64,000 nucleotides of DNA from Marsupella aquatica. Lineage: Eukaryota > Marchantiophyta. Of this stretch, positions 1 to 12,750 are shown in pieces; position 1 is the stretch's first letter; every line of letters starts with the position of its first letter. The notes beneath the pieces are model-generated. The model was not told the DNA's origin. It did not search any database and was given only the letters and a program-made list of their open reading frames with translations. The translations under genes and the position numbers were made by a program. Where the stretch lies: assembly GCA_973895155.1 (NCBI GenBank), contig OZ316893.1, positions 2,046,001 to 2,110,000 on the forward strand. Reading direction: 5' to 3'.

Positions 1-32
1 TTCTGATTCTTGTTGAGCCTTTTGTGTTGCAG

Positions 33-97
33 ATCTGTCGAATTACAACCGTCTTTGTGAACTGGCCAACAGTCAACACTCTGAGATTTTCATATGA
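33..97 (+). CDS. Possible last exon of a gene entering from the left (partial)
   Basis: A pyrimidine-rich stretch ending in TTGCAG at 27-32 looks like a splice acceptor. The following reading frame (starting after two bases that complete a split codon) encodes LSNYNRLCELANSQHSEIFI and stops at TGA 95-97. The composition is protein-like, but only about 20 residues are visible and I do not recognise the protein. The rest of the gene would lie left of the window. This could equally be chance; a matching exon upstream would be needed to accept it. Confidence 0.28.
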
Positions 98-1692
98 GTA
101 CTGCAAGGAAAAGTCTGCTCTTCTGTCGAGAATAGTTTTGGGGTTAGTTCTGTCAACAGATGTCGGTAGGCAATCTATGCCATGCGTTTCACATTGCAGT
201 AGTTGTAGCTTGTAGCTTGTTCGTGAGAATGAGATCATACCTTGTAAATTTCTCAAAGTCCAGATTCCAACCTGATGTTGTCGAAGCTGACTGTTCTTGC
301 ATGACCTCGATCATGGGGAGTTACAAAAACTCAGGAGTTTTACTTACCAACGAAATCAGGTCCATTATGCCTTTTAAGTTTTGAATCATTTGCAGCCTCG
401 TCTGTTGATGGTCGCTTCAAGTTTTGAAGTAGAATACCAAGAAGATGTGAAGGATTGGCGGGCGGTTCGTGATTCTAAGTACAACCTTTGTCTACAGCCT
501 AAAATTTACCACCTGAAGTAATGAATCGTTTGGCAAACTAGAGCTCTGCGTTTCACGGAGTCTTTAGATGTTTCCTTTTTCGCAAGATTGTTTCGCATCG
601 AAAGATTCGAAAGATTGTTTCGCATCGACAATTTGCATTGCATTTGGATGCGTGTCAGGTGCTAAGATAGATCCTTCAGATCATGCTCGACGGAACCACA
701 GCAACACAGACAGTCCTCCCAACACACGCAGAGTGACCGATGGGTGATGTGTACAGTTTCTAATGATATGAAGGTTCTCCCTGACCTGATTTAACTCCAC
801 AGAAATTCGTTGAAATGTCTAAGTTGAACTTGATGGTAGTCATGGTGTAACCGGAAATGATTCACTTAGCCTTCCACGAACGGGCAAATGCTCAAAACTT
901 ATTTGCAGAGACCCCACATCTCTGGCAGCACACACTGTCCCATCCAAGTTCTCGCATAGAATGAGGAAATTGGCAAATTGGTAAAATATTAGTCCATTGG
1001 CCAGTCCCGGATCTGAGTGCAAGGAGTGTAGTTCGTTGAGTATTACATCTACACCTCCAACAGAGCCCCGGGTCTGCGCATTTATGAGCAAGTCCGAGTA
1101 ACTAGAAACAGACATCACAGTTGTGGTAACTGACTCTTTATGGAATTCAGATCTGGACGTACAGACTCGCCACAGGACCAGGTTCTCGTCAAAAGGATGT
1201 CATCGGATCCAGACTTAAGCCTGTCTTCACCAGCACTAAAGGAAACTACTACTCAATTCATCTTTACAATTCAGAACTATCTTAATCAATATGTTATGTC
1301 CTTGAGGACTTTGCTCGGCTCTCCATGTGAGAGGAGACTTTTGCCCATTTATGTGTGGACCAATTAATGCTTCTCAATTCGTGGGCAAGATGCTAATCAT
1401 TCTTGCGTCAATATACAAGGCTGACTCCTACGAAACCAGGGAAACCAGAATTTGAAGACATCAGCTCAGGCCCTAGTCGAAATGGACTCAATCCAGTTCT
1501 CTCTGGCGAGGAAGCTTTGCAGTAGCTTCCGAGACTTCTGAAGGGTGATCGCCAATAGTCACTTTCAGCAGCTGCACAGCTTAACAGGTCCTTTAAAACT
1601 GTTCTCCCCGATTCAATACGATGCAAAAATGCTAAATCTGATGGCCAGCAGGCAGCTAGCAAGAACCAGACTTCCAACCCTCAGGGTCAGGT
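98..1692. other. Unassigned sequence left of the DA1 gene
   Basis: No gene is recognised here. The stretch lies downstream of the DA1 stop codon and probably contains its 3' UTR near 1500-1692. The only protein-like piece is a minus-strand 92-codon open frame at 840-1118 (contains SSYSDLLINAQTRG and LANGLIFYQFANFLILCENL), with no family I can name. There is no RNA gene, and no repeat apart from a local duplication of the words around GATTGTTTCGCATCGA at 585-626. Confidence 0.4.
840..1118 (-). CDS. Uncharacterised 92-codon open reading frame
   Basis: The frame starts MMSVSSYSDLLINAQTRG and ends SESFPVTP before TGA at 840. Residue usage looks coding, with balanced hydrophobic and polar residues and no low complexity. 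I recognise no domain, and there is no clear signal peptide or membrane helix. It lies on the same strand as DA1 and 570 bp beyond its stop codon, so it could be an exon of a further minus-strand gene or only a chance frame in a 3' UTR. Function unknown. Confidence 0.2.
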   Translation of the reverse strand: MMSVSSYSDLLINAQTRGSVGGVDVILNELHSLHSDPGLANGLIFYQFANFLILCENLDGTVCAARDVGSLQISFEHLPVRGRLSESFPVTP

Positions 1693-4600
1693 CTATCGAG
1701 GGAAGGTGCCAGTCATCTTTACGTGATTAAGAGTTTGTGGCAACCCATATTGGGTGACAGCAGCATGGGCCCTCCTGAATCCATCTCCGTATACTCGGGA
1801 AGGATCCATAGCAATTTGATTCATGAAGAATTCTCCAAGTCGTTGCTGATCCACTTGATTTCCTTTCTTCATGTCAGAACCTGATGACGAACCTGAATGG
1901 CCAATTTGAGAGTGGAGCCAGAGATGCGCCATAACTTGACAAATTCCCTCCTCCACCTCACTTCTAAGATGAGGAAATGAACCTGCAGCACACCGACCCA
2001 AGTGAGATATCGACTTCCTTCGTTTTCCAGTCTACCACAAAATGAGCGAAAGGAATGAACCATAGTTAGAAGACCTAGATCCTGCAGATATCATTATTCA
2101 TCAAACCAATGCATAACTTTCATTCATTACACAATTTATTCTCCAGCAACTGAAATAGCGGATGATGCCCAACTGAATATTCCTTGTCCTCAAAGTCACT
2201 TATTGCAGAATCGAGCAACGACAATCAATTGAAAGACCACTCAAGTATGATCGAGACCACATGAAGACTTGCAATGTACGACTACAGGTGAAGCTTGAAA
2301 CTATATCACTAAAGAAAATAAGAGCATTACCATCAAGGCGCAGCCAGCCGTGCATCAATTCATGCGCCAGGATTGATCCTGTCAGTAGACTGTGGTAATG
2401 ACCATTTCAAGTAGTCAGAAAGAATCCATCCCACGCAAAAGCTACACTCGCTTTGATTCGAACCATGTTACTCGACCAGCAAAAGTAGAGGAATATAGGA
2501 TAGACAACTGACATGGTCAACCAAAAAAGGACAACTATGCAGTGGCTTACGGACTGCAGTAGACTCTAGATTTGTACTGGGATATTTGCTACAAGGTTAA
2601 ATTCTCAATTACGTCAAAAAGAATCTGATTACCCAACAAACGTTGTGTATCATCTGTTTTGCGGTTCTACAACAGTGCTTCAGAGATGATATCCCCGTGG
2701 TTAAGTAAGCACTGCATATTACATAACTTTGCTGGTTACGGATTCAGACAATCAAAAGCTTGGATGGTAGAAGCATGTGCTTCAACTTACCGTGGAAGAC
2801 CATAGAGAACCAGAATAGCAGTGACTTCGCAATGTCGTACTAATTTTTGAGATTCTGTTCTCGTGAGTAACTGAAGTCCATGCCTCGAGGGCTTTTTGTA
2901 AACCTGCATCAGAATTGAAAACATCACACAATGGTAACCATTCGTTTCAATTCCTATCTGCATCATAATTGAAGACATCACACAATGGTAACAATTCGTT
3001 TCAATTCGTATCAAAATAATGTTTACGGTCCTGTATTGTCTGTTTCAATGACCTTCAGAATATCTAAGGATTCACAGACTCACAGAATGACTAAAAACTT
3101 CTACCGTAAGTGGTCTTTCCAATTTCTCTCAACCCCGTGACGTTTTCCACCCCCAGAGTATGTTATATGACTAGCAACCTCAAGCCAGCCTGTTCTTGTA
3201 GCAATACACGGAGGGTGTAGTGGTCTCGCATCATACTAGTGGATACACGCCGCGGAGGACAGGAAATAATGAGATAAATAGGATCCAAAGGGCAATAGCT
3301 TACGGTATTAATAATTTGCTCTTCTGATAGACACAACCCCCTCGTCTCAGCAGTATGGCGATGCCCCTGCAGAATTTCAAGGCTACTTAGGTCAGCGAGA
3401 CATCCCCTCTTAATAAAGTAAAGTACTGACTACTCAATGTCCTTACTCGTGCCACATTGGTCTGCAAATCGAATCCTGACACAAACTCATACAACACGAG
3501 CTGCGCCAGCTGACACCTTCACCACGAAGTTCGGAAAAGATAGAAAGTTGTGACAAATTAATTCTTCCTAAACACTTCAAAGTCACATACTTACATCCTT
3601 TTCACCATCACGTGCAGCATTCAAAGCCTGTCTCTCCACAAGAAGCATTGGAATTTCTTGTTCAATGTTCATTCCTAAATGTTTGTAAAACTTCAATACA
3701 TTATAATACAGAGGCTGGCACTCTTTCGTATCCATGATGACGGAGTCCAAACACTCCAAACATAGCTTGCGCCCATCATCCAAGTCAACGTATGCTTCAT
3801 CCCTTGGCTGCAGCCGAGCATCGCAACAGACACATCCTTGAGCCACATGGATACCTATCATTCATTTGCATAACTTTCAAGATAGCTACGATGGACAAAT
3901 CCCACTGTAATGCGAAATTCAGTAACGAATTTACACAAAGAGATTTAGAAATTGCAGTAAAGCTGTTCGTCTGTCAGAACTGAACTTTACCTCAATCCGG
4001 TCACAACTGCCACAGCGGGGTGTGCCATCACTTTCATGTACTGGACAATACTTGAGTCCCCAAAATGGATGTGACCGAAACTCTATCAACCCAGCGCGGT
4101 TTGTAGGGATCTGCAAGATTTTCTCATATTAGGGGGATTTACACACAAGGCGCACAACTAAGTACTAAGATAGTGACAGCGAATAGACCGCCAAGCTTAA
4201 GTAAGTCGGAGGGTAAGGGGTAACGTACGAAATTGTGACAAACTTCACACTTTGGATGGAAGAGCTCCTTGTAGCAGCGTTTATGATATGGTTCATGCCC
4301 TTGAACAGAAAACTGCAGTGACCAAACCCAGAAATCCATCCTTCAAAACTGTGTTTTTGACAGAGTCCCAGAACTTTTATTCCACTGAAAAGCCGATCTT
4401 CCGCCAAAACCAATAAACCCAATTTGTGGCAAAGAATACAAGTCATCATTCATAATTTGAGGTCTAAATGTCTATCAATTGGTATCATTCCACCGTACAG
4501 AAACCATGTAGGGGAAGAAAAGAGTTCTCAGTGAGAACATTGCAGCTTGCATCTAGAGTACAGACTTGTTTGGGACCCGCGCGATGACTACTTCAATCCA

Positions 4601-6507
4601 CAATACCGCCAGCTAAGACGTCTTTCAAGATTTTAAGATACCAAATTAAGATTTTAAGATACCAATTTTAAGATTTTAAGACTTGGAGAGGAATGCCTAC
4701 GGAATAATACAATCATTTCCTGTGTCGATCCTGCCGGAAGCCTCTCACATGAGAAAAAACTCAGGTCTCATTGTCCAGCCATCAAAGATATAGAGCTTAC
4801 TGGGACCCTCGCTAGTAGTCGCAAAGGTGGACCACACTTCAAAATGACAAACTGATCCAGGAAAAGCGAGTAAGCAAAGAGCACTAACCTCATAATCAGT
4901 GATTGGCTCATTGCACGCGGTGCAACGAAAGCAGCGAGGATGCCATTGTGATCCCATGCAAGTCAAAAACCGCCCAGTCCCCAGTGGTTTATTACATCCA
5001 GCGCAAATGGGCGTCGATGCTCTGTCCTCCATTTTGCCAAATTTAAAAATTCAGATGTTTTCAGCAAAAATATCTATAAAACAAACAGGATTTCTCAACA
5101 GGTGCTTTTGCCAATCCAGATATTGCTCACTATAACTCAGGCCCAAGTCAAAAATCCAGGGTACTCAGCTACGGCAGGAGACACAATTGGGTAAGAGGGC
5201 ACACAGTGGCCTCTCCTGATCATTAGAAGGTACAGTTATCTCAAATGAAACACAAACGAAAGAAACAAGGAAAGGCCACGGAAACGCCTGTATGCCCACC
5301 TTGGCATCACGTTCGAACGGGAAGGTGCTGGATCACCCCACAACCCTAAACCAATCGGATCTCGAGCCGTATAGTCTACGTTCAGACTCTCTTGTAAAGC
5401 CCTTGCTAGCTCCTCGTCTGATTGCGTATTGAAATTCTGCGCTGAAAAAACGAAAAGGAGAATTATAACAAACCAGTCCTCACTCACATTCTGTGAGACT
5501 CGAAGAAACTTGATTTCAGGCCAAGTTGGGGTCATTTCATATTTGTTCCTTTAGTGGGAAAGAAATCAAGTTTCAGATGCCTTCAGCACCCTAACCTGCA
5601 CTTCTCTCTTTTCTCCACAATTGCAACTTAGTTTTAAGAGGACGTCCTTCATATTTATTTGTTGCACCTGATGTACCCGCTAGCACTCACTTTCAATTCT
5701 TGGAAGGCCTCGGACAGCCACTTCGATGTAGCTCAAAGCTCTTCATCTAGACTACTTCCACCAGACACTCCAAGTGCACCCTCAGGGGTCTGGTACGATG
5801 CCAATTTTCATCCTGCTTGTAGGCTTGGGGGGTGGCCTTTGTCCACTGCAAATATACTACTGGGTTATCAGCGACTGAAAGTTCAGTGGCTTCCGGATGC
5901 AACTAGATCTACACAACTGTCTCAACTAACGTGGTGAGGTCGGAACCCAAGCATGCATGGCAAAATTGAATGCTTGCGATTATGAGTTCACCGGCATTCT
6001 TTAGGCATTCATTATTAGCCAGGCTCTCTCACTGAAGTCGTGTCTTTTAGGCTGGGAATATATGCTCATCGAGGCATAGTCCTACCTCTGGACTGGTGAG
6101 GATCCTGGTCCTGTTCTGCCAGAGAGAGAGCAATGGCTCGATCCAGTTCCTCACGTGCTCTGGAATTTGAGGAACTGGATTCTCCGTCTTCACGCTTTCG
6201 TCTTTCTTCCTGAGTAGAGAAAATAACCCTGGAATAAGCTTATACCAACGTGACAGGCTAGACTAGTATCACTCATGCAGCACGTGACAAATCCAAGTAT
6301 CAGGCGGCCGCATCCACATAGAGAGATGGACAATACTGGAAGAGCGCTTCATGACTGAAAGTAATGGGTGGGAAACACAGGTGTGAGCGAATAAAGAAGG
6401 CGTTCACTCACTTCGAAGATATTTGGCAATCGATACGGTAAATTGTAATCCGATTCAGATTCATCAGGAGCCGAGAAGAGGTTTTTGAGCCACTTCATTT
6501 TGGACAT
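1693..6507 (-). CDS. DA1: DA1-type ubiquitin-activated LIM peptidase (11 exons, 478 aa)
   Basis: Exons (high to low): 6412-6507, 6086-6209, 5300-5441, 4889-5021, 4229-4312, 3991-4110, 3595-3807, 3304-3366, 2791-2903, 2331-2389, 1693-1982. All introns are GT-AG, phases match, total 1,437 nt. The protein starts MSKMKWLKNLFSAPDESESD. Two ubiquitin-interacting motifs follow: EELDRAIALSLAEQ (about 52-65) and SDEELARALQESLN (about 81-94). The LIM zinc domain begins CAGCNKPLGTGRF (about 127-186), followed by further Cys/His pairs (CPVHESDGTPRCGSC). The C-terminal peptidase domain carries HELMH (about 372-376), the zinc-binding and catalytic motif. In Arabidopsis, DA1 proteins are growth-limiting peptidases activated by BB and DA2 ubiquitin ligases, and they cleave cell-proliferation regulators. 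Length is near the Arabidopsis protein (about 530 aa), with a shorter linker region. The first ATG is supported by the conserved MKWL start; MKW three codons downstream is an alternative start. Confidence 0.95.
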
Positions 6508-8290
6508 TGCAGATCCCTCTCCTCCGACTCAAAATGAACCGACTGCATCCACAAACCCAGTTATCCTGTGAGCATCCAGTCCACCCCAACTCTCCAGTTT
6601 ACCCCTTCTCCAGAGTCTCTGGCCCTTAAAAGCATTACCGTTCATTGTCATACTGGCAAGACTAAGGACAAAAATCAGAAATTGTATCAGTAAGATATCG
6701 AATTTCGATGAGGTCATTTCCTCTTAGCATGTGTTTTGGCAGCTTGAGGACGCCGAATGGTAACAAATCACATCAATGGTTTTCTTCCTTCGGGACATTA
6801 CTTTCCAAAACCAAATTCGCCCCAAATTACGGAAAACCTCACTTTTCTAGATTGAACCCCTAATTTAGTTCGCATTAGGTGCTCCTTGAAATCCTAGGAA
6901 CCAGCGATATCATTGCCAGATACGGCACCACCTCTTTCCCCCAATTCGATCCTCTCGCCGCCCACTGATTAAGAACGGTGTGCCCACAGAAGGTGGAATA
7001 GGAGGGCGTGAAAGTGTTTCAAATTGTACAGTAATTCCCGGAGCCCTGAAGAGAAACTGCAGCCGTAATCAATGACCCATAAACAACACAGTACCATCAA
7101 ACACTACGAGATCGTATGTCCGAGCAGAGAATTCACAGGAATGAAAATTATGGTCACCTTGAACTCCTCCAAGCGTGAATGGATATCTGTAGTGAGCCCT
7201 GCTGGCAGTAAAGTGATCACCCGTGCGAGCCCACAGAAGACGACCTGCTGATTAGCGCCAATCTAACGCACAACACAGCAACGCACGGAACGACCACCAC
7301 CACCAACAACCTCACCCTCTGACGGAATCAATCCAAGCCTGATCAAGCCCGAACCAGGATCTGCCGTGGCGTGCCTGCGAAGGCTTCCACAGTCTATGGG
7401 AGGAGGGGGAGACGAGGCGAGACGAGGGGAGACGAGGCGAGACGAGAGGAGAGCAAGGTTGGCATGAGGTGGGCGTGCGATAGGAGGCAGCCGAGAGGAG
7501 AGGAGAGAAGACGAGCACGAGACTATGCTCCAATAATAAATGCCCTCCTCCAAAACGAAAACGTGGCCGGGGCACATTCGGCAGGGCCACCGAAGGATCG
7601 GGGAGGTCTACGACATCACTACTCTGTCACCCTGCGCGTCGAGTAGAGCATGTTTCTCTGCGCTAGGCTGCTGTTTTCAACGGGGAGCTGGCCGAAAAGG
7701 AAAGGAAAAGAAAAGAAAAGGAGGGGAAGAACAGATTCTACCACTGTAGTCGTCCTCCCTCGAATCAAAAAAAGCAGATGATACCGGAGCAACGAGAGAC
7801 CGAATGAATGCCAGAAGGTATTAATGGCATGGAGCAGAGAACAGGAATAAAGATCGATGGAATGATGCAGGCCTCGACCCAGTTCACTGATACACCATTA
7901 TCACAGGGGGAGAGTGTCGAATGAGAAAGGAACTGGATGGATCCGAGAGGAGAAAACGCCTCATCATCAATAACGGGAATTGGGAATCTGCGGCAAAGGA
8001 GGGGAACGAAGAGGGATACACTGATGAGATGCAAGTGAGGGGCAGCTGGGCAGCTGGGCAGCAGGGGCAGGGAAGGAAGCGAGACAAGGGCAGACTACCA
8101 CTGGCCCCCTGGACCCTGACCGCCTGCCCTGCCCTGCCCTTGGCATACGGCCCGGCTGCCCGTTGCAGTGGCACCCACCTCCTGCCCAAGGCTTACGAAA
8201 TTCTTGCTGCCCTGACTTGCTGAGCTGCTCAGAAGCGTTTTGCAATTTTATTTTATTTTTGCCTTGAACGCCAAAAACAGACTCATCCAA
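6508..8290 (-). promoter_or_regulatory. DA1 upstream region and probable 5' leader
   Basis: There is no convincing coding frame. On the minus strand 7300-7540 is strongly CT-rich (runs of CTCGTCTC-like decamers at 7395-7460), as is usual for plant 5' leaders and core promoters. A splice in the leader between there and 6530 is possible but not proven. A GGAAAAGAAAAG-type purine run lies at 7697-7730, and 8040-8160 is GC-rich with repeated GCCCTGCC words. The stretch probably holds the transcription start of DA1. I cannot place a TATA box with confidence. Confidence 0.4.
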
Positions 8291-8364
8291 ATGATAGATT
8301 TCTACTTTGGAGAATGCACCACCCTAGTGTAGTCCACAAGGGAGGACATACCCAATGATCCTAT

Positions 8365-8411
8365 CCTAGAGGGACCAGTACCAAGAAGGAGGGACCAGTA
8401 CCAAGGAGAGA
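8365..8411. repeat. Short tandem repeat, two ~21-bp units
   Basis: The words GAGGGACCAGTACCAAGAAG and GAGGGACCAGTACCAAGGAG occur back to back. This is a direct two-unit duplication with nothing else recognisable, at the edge of the tRNA-like SINE to its right. Confidence 0.6.
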
Positions 8412-8414
8412 GGG

Positions 8415-8600
8415 TTGGACCAGGACCACGAAGCAGCCAACCAGAGGCAGAGGGTAAACCAGTACTCCCATCACTACACCCCCGACTCAACCCCACCCCA
8501 CCCACCCACACATAGTGTGAAACAGGGATTGAACCTGGGACCTCTTGGTTCTAGGCTAATCCCCGGGCCAACTGACCAAAGCCAGTTGTGTTTTGCACCA
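8415..8600 (-). mobile_element. tRNA-derived SINE-like element
   Basis: On the minus strand an A-box-like word TGGTCAGTTGG (about 8565-8576) is followed about 40 bp downstream by GGTTCAATCC (about 8524-8533), an exact match to the RNA polymerase III B box. The segment does not fold into a full cloverleaf with matching acceptor ends, so a SINE head is more likely than a working tRNA gene. A GGGTGGGTGGGGTGGGG-type tract follows the B box. A similar head occurs on the plus strand near 34.27 kb. The 3' end and any target duplication were not identified. Confidence 0.45.
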
Positions 8601-11600
8601 AGGATTTGCACTGGTCTGCCATGCTAGGTGGCCAAGGGCAAATATGGATGGGTTTGCTTGTGAATCCCATCCATAAACTTCCCACAGGAACTCAATAGGG
8701 TTCTGCAAATGCACTGGCCCCGGCTAAATTTTCCTGCTCTGTGCCATTCCTACCCTCCAGTAGCAGTTGCAACTCTGCCTGCCATGGGACCTGCCTTTGG
8801 GTGCAGATGGCTGTGATTGGATGTAGGGCTTTGGATTGGACAACCTGCAGGAGGCAAGTTGGAATGTGTGTTGCAATACATTGCCAGGATTGAATTTTGA
8901 GTCAGTTTAGTGATATGCGTTGGGAGTCCTATCCGCCCAATTTACTGCCTGGGCCTGCAAGTGCTCACGGGCATGTCAATGGCAGCTAGCCTGGAATGGA
9001 GCATATGGGTGGGAATGCTCTCAGACTGAGTACCCAAGAGTCATACGCTTAGTCCAAAAAGGGCAACAAATAATGAATCAGTAAAATTACATTTGACGGA
9101 CAAATGTTTTAGAGTGCTTATGAAACCTCAAGAAAATTGTGTCACGTGAATTTTAAGAATGTTCAAAGCATCTTGATATAAACACTGACACAGGAAAATA
9201 ATATTTTGGGTATTATAAAAGTCAATTAATGTCTCACGCAGGTCCTGCACTACCTAGGATGGCACTACGATACCCTTGGTCCCCTACTCATTGCACTGCC
9301 CAGTCTGTGCACTTCCCAAGGCATTGCGTTGATAAATATTTATTTATAATCTGGAACAGAACTTTACGGAGATTTGCTGATGTATTCTAACATGACCTAC
9401 TCTCGGTAAAGTGAAACCATGATTGATAATTTATCTAGTGACAGACATTTAGATTACTTTTGTGAAGTAAGCACTGGTATGGGGTCCTTTGAACATTTTC
9501 ATATTTAGATTACGTTGAAATAAGCAGTGGCATGGGGGTCTGGGTTATAAGGAGCCGTTCTCTGCATAAGCCTGGGTATATGGGCCAATACTTCTTATTA
9601 TACAATTTGCAAAGGAAAGCTAGAGTGAGGCTAGGATAGAAACTACAATCAAGTGGCACCCCATGAAAACCCAGCTGTGTCCTAGCACGTACCTTGAGTC
9701 CTGGACCTACAGCCCTATCCATCTCCCAGGGCATTTTGCTGATTAATTTCTGTTAATATATTTTGTCTAGAACAGAAGTTTTACTAAGATGTTGGTGATC
9801 TATCCTCAGTTTGATTTGTAAATGAAATTTCCGTTCATGATCTACCTAATAGGGTTCCATAGGCTAGAATTTTCTTTACACTATGAGTTTTGATATTTAG
9901 AGTATGCCTGTGAGACAACAGGATTATGGATTTCTGCCCTTTGTGCTCATATGACTTGACAAGGACAACCCAACTTCTTCTTTTTTTGGCTTTGCAGCAA
10001 GCATGCATGGGTATTCCGGCTAGTGACAAGAACCACCTAACTTCTTATTTTGTTGGCTTTGCCACTAGCTGGCTCTAGCAGGTCAGAGGGAACCGAAAAT
10101 TGTTCCACGGGGAAGACTTCTACACTACTGTAGTCCACAGAATCCTATGATCAGAGCAACCAAAATCCATCATGGTCTCAAATGTCTGGGATCACATTGG
10201 GGAGTGGACTGGGGGTTGGGAGGAGGATGCAAGAGCAAGGGCAGATAAGGAAGCCAGATGGGGAAAGTTACTGTACCTTATGTGTGGTGCTGCTACGGAG
10301 CTGGGGGTGCTGCACTCCCTGTGGCGCCCTGAGCCTTGCCCAGCCCAACCCTGTCCTTCCCTCCATACAGCCCGGCTGCCCTCACAGCTTATAAAAACCT
10401 TGCTGCCCCAGCTGGCTATCCTGCCACCGAGTACCCTGAGCCTGGACCTACTGACCCCCACCTCCCTAAGCATTTTGAGGATAAATTCTAACTCTTTTCA
10501 AATCTTAAAACAGAACTCTCACAAAACTTTGTTGATGTATACTTTGCATTTCATGACACAAGTCTATCTAGGGTGCAACCGTATGCAATAAATCTTCAGC
10601 ATTCTAATTTTTTTATATGTGGGCTATGCTTGTCAATAAGCAATAGTAGGGGTCGAGGTAGGGGTTGGGCTCTTCCATGCTCATGTGCATGGACATTCAA
10701 GGCTCGTGGCAAGAACAACCCAACTTCCTTTTTTGGGGGGTTTCCCCAGCACGCTCATAGGCATGGGATTCGGACTAGTGACACGAACAACCCAACTTCT
10801 TTTTTTCGCTTGCCGCCAGCCTGCTCACATGCATGGGTATGCAAGATACTGTAGCGACAATAGAATAACCCAAATTCTTTGTTCGGTTCTCTTTTATTTT
10901 TTGGCTTTGCGCCAGCAAGGCAGCAAGTGCAAGGCAACAGAAAATGGTTGCGAAAAAACAAACATGCAAGACTTCTACACATCTTACACAAAAGAATCTA
11001 TTGATCGAAAAGCTTATGTGGACGAGATGATCTTGGAAATCTTTCTCATCTGTTTTTGTATTTTCTGTCAGATCTCCCTAGATTTAAGGGTGACCCTTAG
11101 ATTCAGGCTAATGCTCTGTCGCTGAATGAGAAACTGGCTAATGGGACAGAAAACCTAGCGAATTAATCATTCCCCAAAAAAGCTGGATCAAACCAAACCA
11201 AAATCCATCATGGTCTCAAATGTCTGGGATCACAAGCGGACCACTTTTCTTAGTGGCAAAGGCTCACTAGATTCCATCTCTCCTAAAAGTTGGCCACACT
11301 TTTTGACCAAAATTGGTTATAATTATATTTCCTATTATCCAATTGCCCACCTAGTCACAGCCACATTAACCAGGATCTAACGGCCATCCTTCCATCTAGG
11401 GAGATCTATCGGTCAGCAATTAATTTAGGAAATTCAAGTACAAAATCAGATTAAGCTTAGAGATTACGCTGCCATGGACCCTGATGGTCCCCTGGGTTGG
11501 GGGTGGGACCCTGAGTTGGGAGTGGGGAAGCAGGGTCTTCGTTTCGGGGTGTGTGCCCAGTCCTGCTCTGCCACGCAGGCATGAAATGATGGCTCGGGGG

Positions 11601-12750
11601 CCCTGGACCACTGGACACTAGAAGTACAATTTTGTACCGTAGGGGCGGGCAAGGCCTACGGTACAGAGACCGCACCCCCCCCCCCCTCCCCCCGTATTCT
11701 TTCTCAGTACTGAGGACAGAATGGAAGGGACTTCTTTCTCCATAGCTTTGCACTCTTCTTTTGATTTGAGGTTCGTGTTCATCATCATGCACTTTCTTTT
11801 GCTTTTACTTTCCTGTGCTTTGTTTGGCCACGTTCAGTTAATTGGCGTTCCCTTTTTCTCTATCAAACTAACAAAGAGCAATCTAAAGTTACTCAGTGGG
11901 CCTACTATCTACCGTGAAGCATCTCCAGTCCTTAGGTAGGACTGAAATTTAGTGAGGGTATAGATGACATAGCATCCAATCCTTTTTCCCCGAAAGGTTT
12001 CTAGCCCTTCTCATCTTTAATCATGTTCAAAAAATGGATATTCAGGCTAGTAGGTTCGGCTAGTAGGTTTGAACTTCTAGCTAAGGACTCGAGTAGGCAG
12101 GACCTACAATATCGAGGTGGGGGAGAGCCATTGTTTTGGTTTTAAACCACCATTGTCCATATAAAAGGAGAAGTGTCCAAGACTCCTCACTTTTTCACAT
12201 TGCTTTCCTCTAGCGTGAGACTTTGCTCCACAATTTCAGGAAAAGTATATTAAAAATGGTGAAACCTAACCAGGTTTTGTCATGGACAGTGGGGCTTTAA
12301 ATCTAGGAAGTAGCCAAGGTAGCTACTCCATCCCCACCCTGGGAAGTATATGTGTATAGTGATATTCTTCAATAATAGTTCTGATAGATTCATATGAGCC
12401 AGTTTGCAGTCGATGATCTTAGGAAAACCATTGGATGTGGGTACAACTTGTGAATTCCAGTGAGAATTCAAGGAGAGTTGCTTTGGAAACCCTTTGTACA
12501 TTTATTTTAGTGTTTCACGGTAAGTTTTTGGCAAAACTTAGTCTGGAAACAATGACTGGTGGGGTATAGTGAGTCAGTGATATGAGAAGCACTCCGTGAA
12601 CTACGGTGCAAGTGAGGGACCTAATTCCCCAGCTCAACTAAGATGATCTAGTGTAATCCTCATCAACTTTGGTTGAAGAATATTTAGTACCTATCTGGAT
12701 GAGAAGGATATTTAGGTAGTGTGAACCTACCCTGGCTAAGTAACGTTTAC
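8600..12750. repeat. Gene-free mosaic of dispersed and tandem repeats
   Basis: No gene is recognised. Three diverged copies of a ~110-bp segment lie at about 9285-9400, 9690-9800 and 10440-10545; each carries AAGGCATTTTG-like words followed by AACAGAACTTT and a GATGTAT-like end. Imperfect ~65-95-bp tandem units containing GCATGGGTAT, AACAACCCAACTTCTTT and GGCTTTGC lie at about 9942-10070 and 10676-10916. A perfect 38-bp direct repeat occurs at 10159-10196 and 11197-11234. A short hairpin GTACCGTAGG/CCTACGGTAC sits at about 11634-11664, followed by a C-rich run at 11675-11694. The whole looks like degraded non-autonomous transposon sequence. Confidence 0.55.
12140..12275 (+). repeat. Diverged partner of the SINE tail at 34.38 kb
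   Basis: The stretch from GTGTCCAAGACTCCTCAC through a pyrimidine-rich segment to TTTCAGGAAAAG parallels 34375-34460, which has CCAAGACTTCTCCC, a similar pyrimidine block and ATTTGGGGAAAATGG. The tRNA-like head is absent here. It is probably a truncated or old copy of the same SINE family. The match is by eye and imperfect. Confidence 0.3.

Noticed and set aside
3110-3240. Possible DA1 exon between 3304-3366 and 2791-2903
   Set aside because: The translation does not match DA1, and direct joining gives the expected family sequence in phase.
5700-5870. Possible extra DA1 exon on the minus strand between the two UIM exons
   Set aside because: It has acceptor-like and donor-like words, but every phase compatible with its neighbours meets a TGA or needs weak sites; joining 6086-6209 directly to 5300-5441 keeps the frame.
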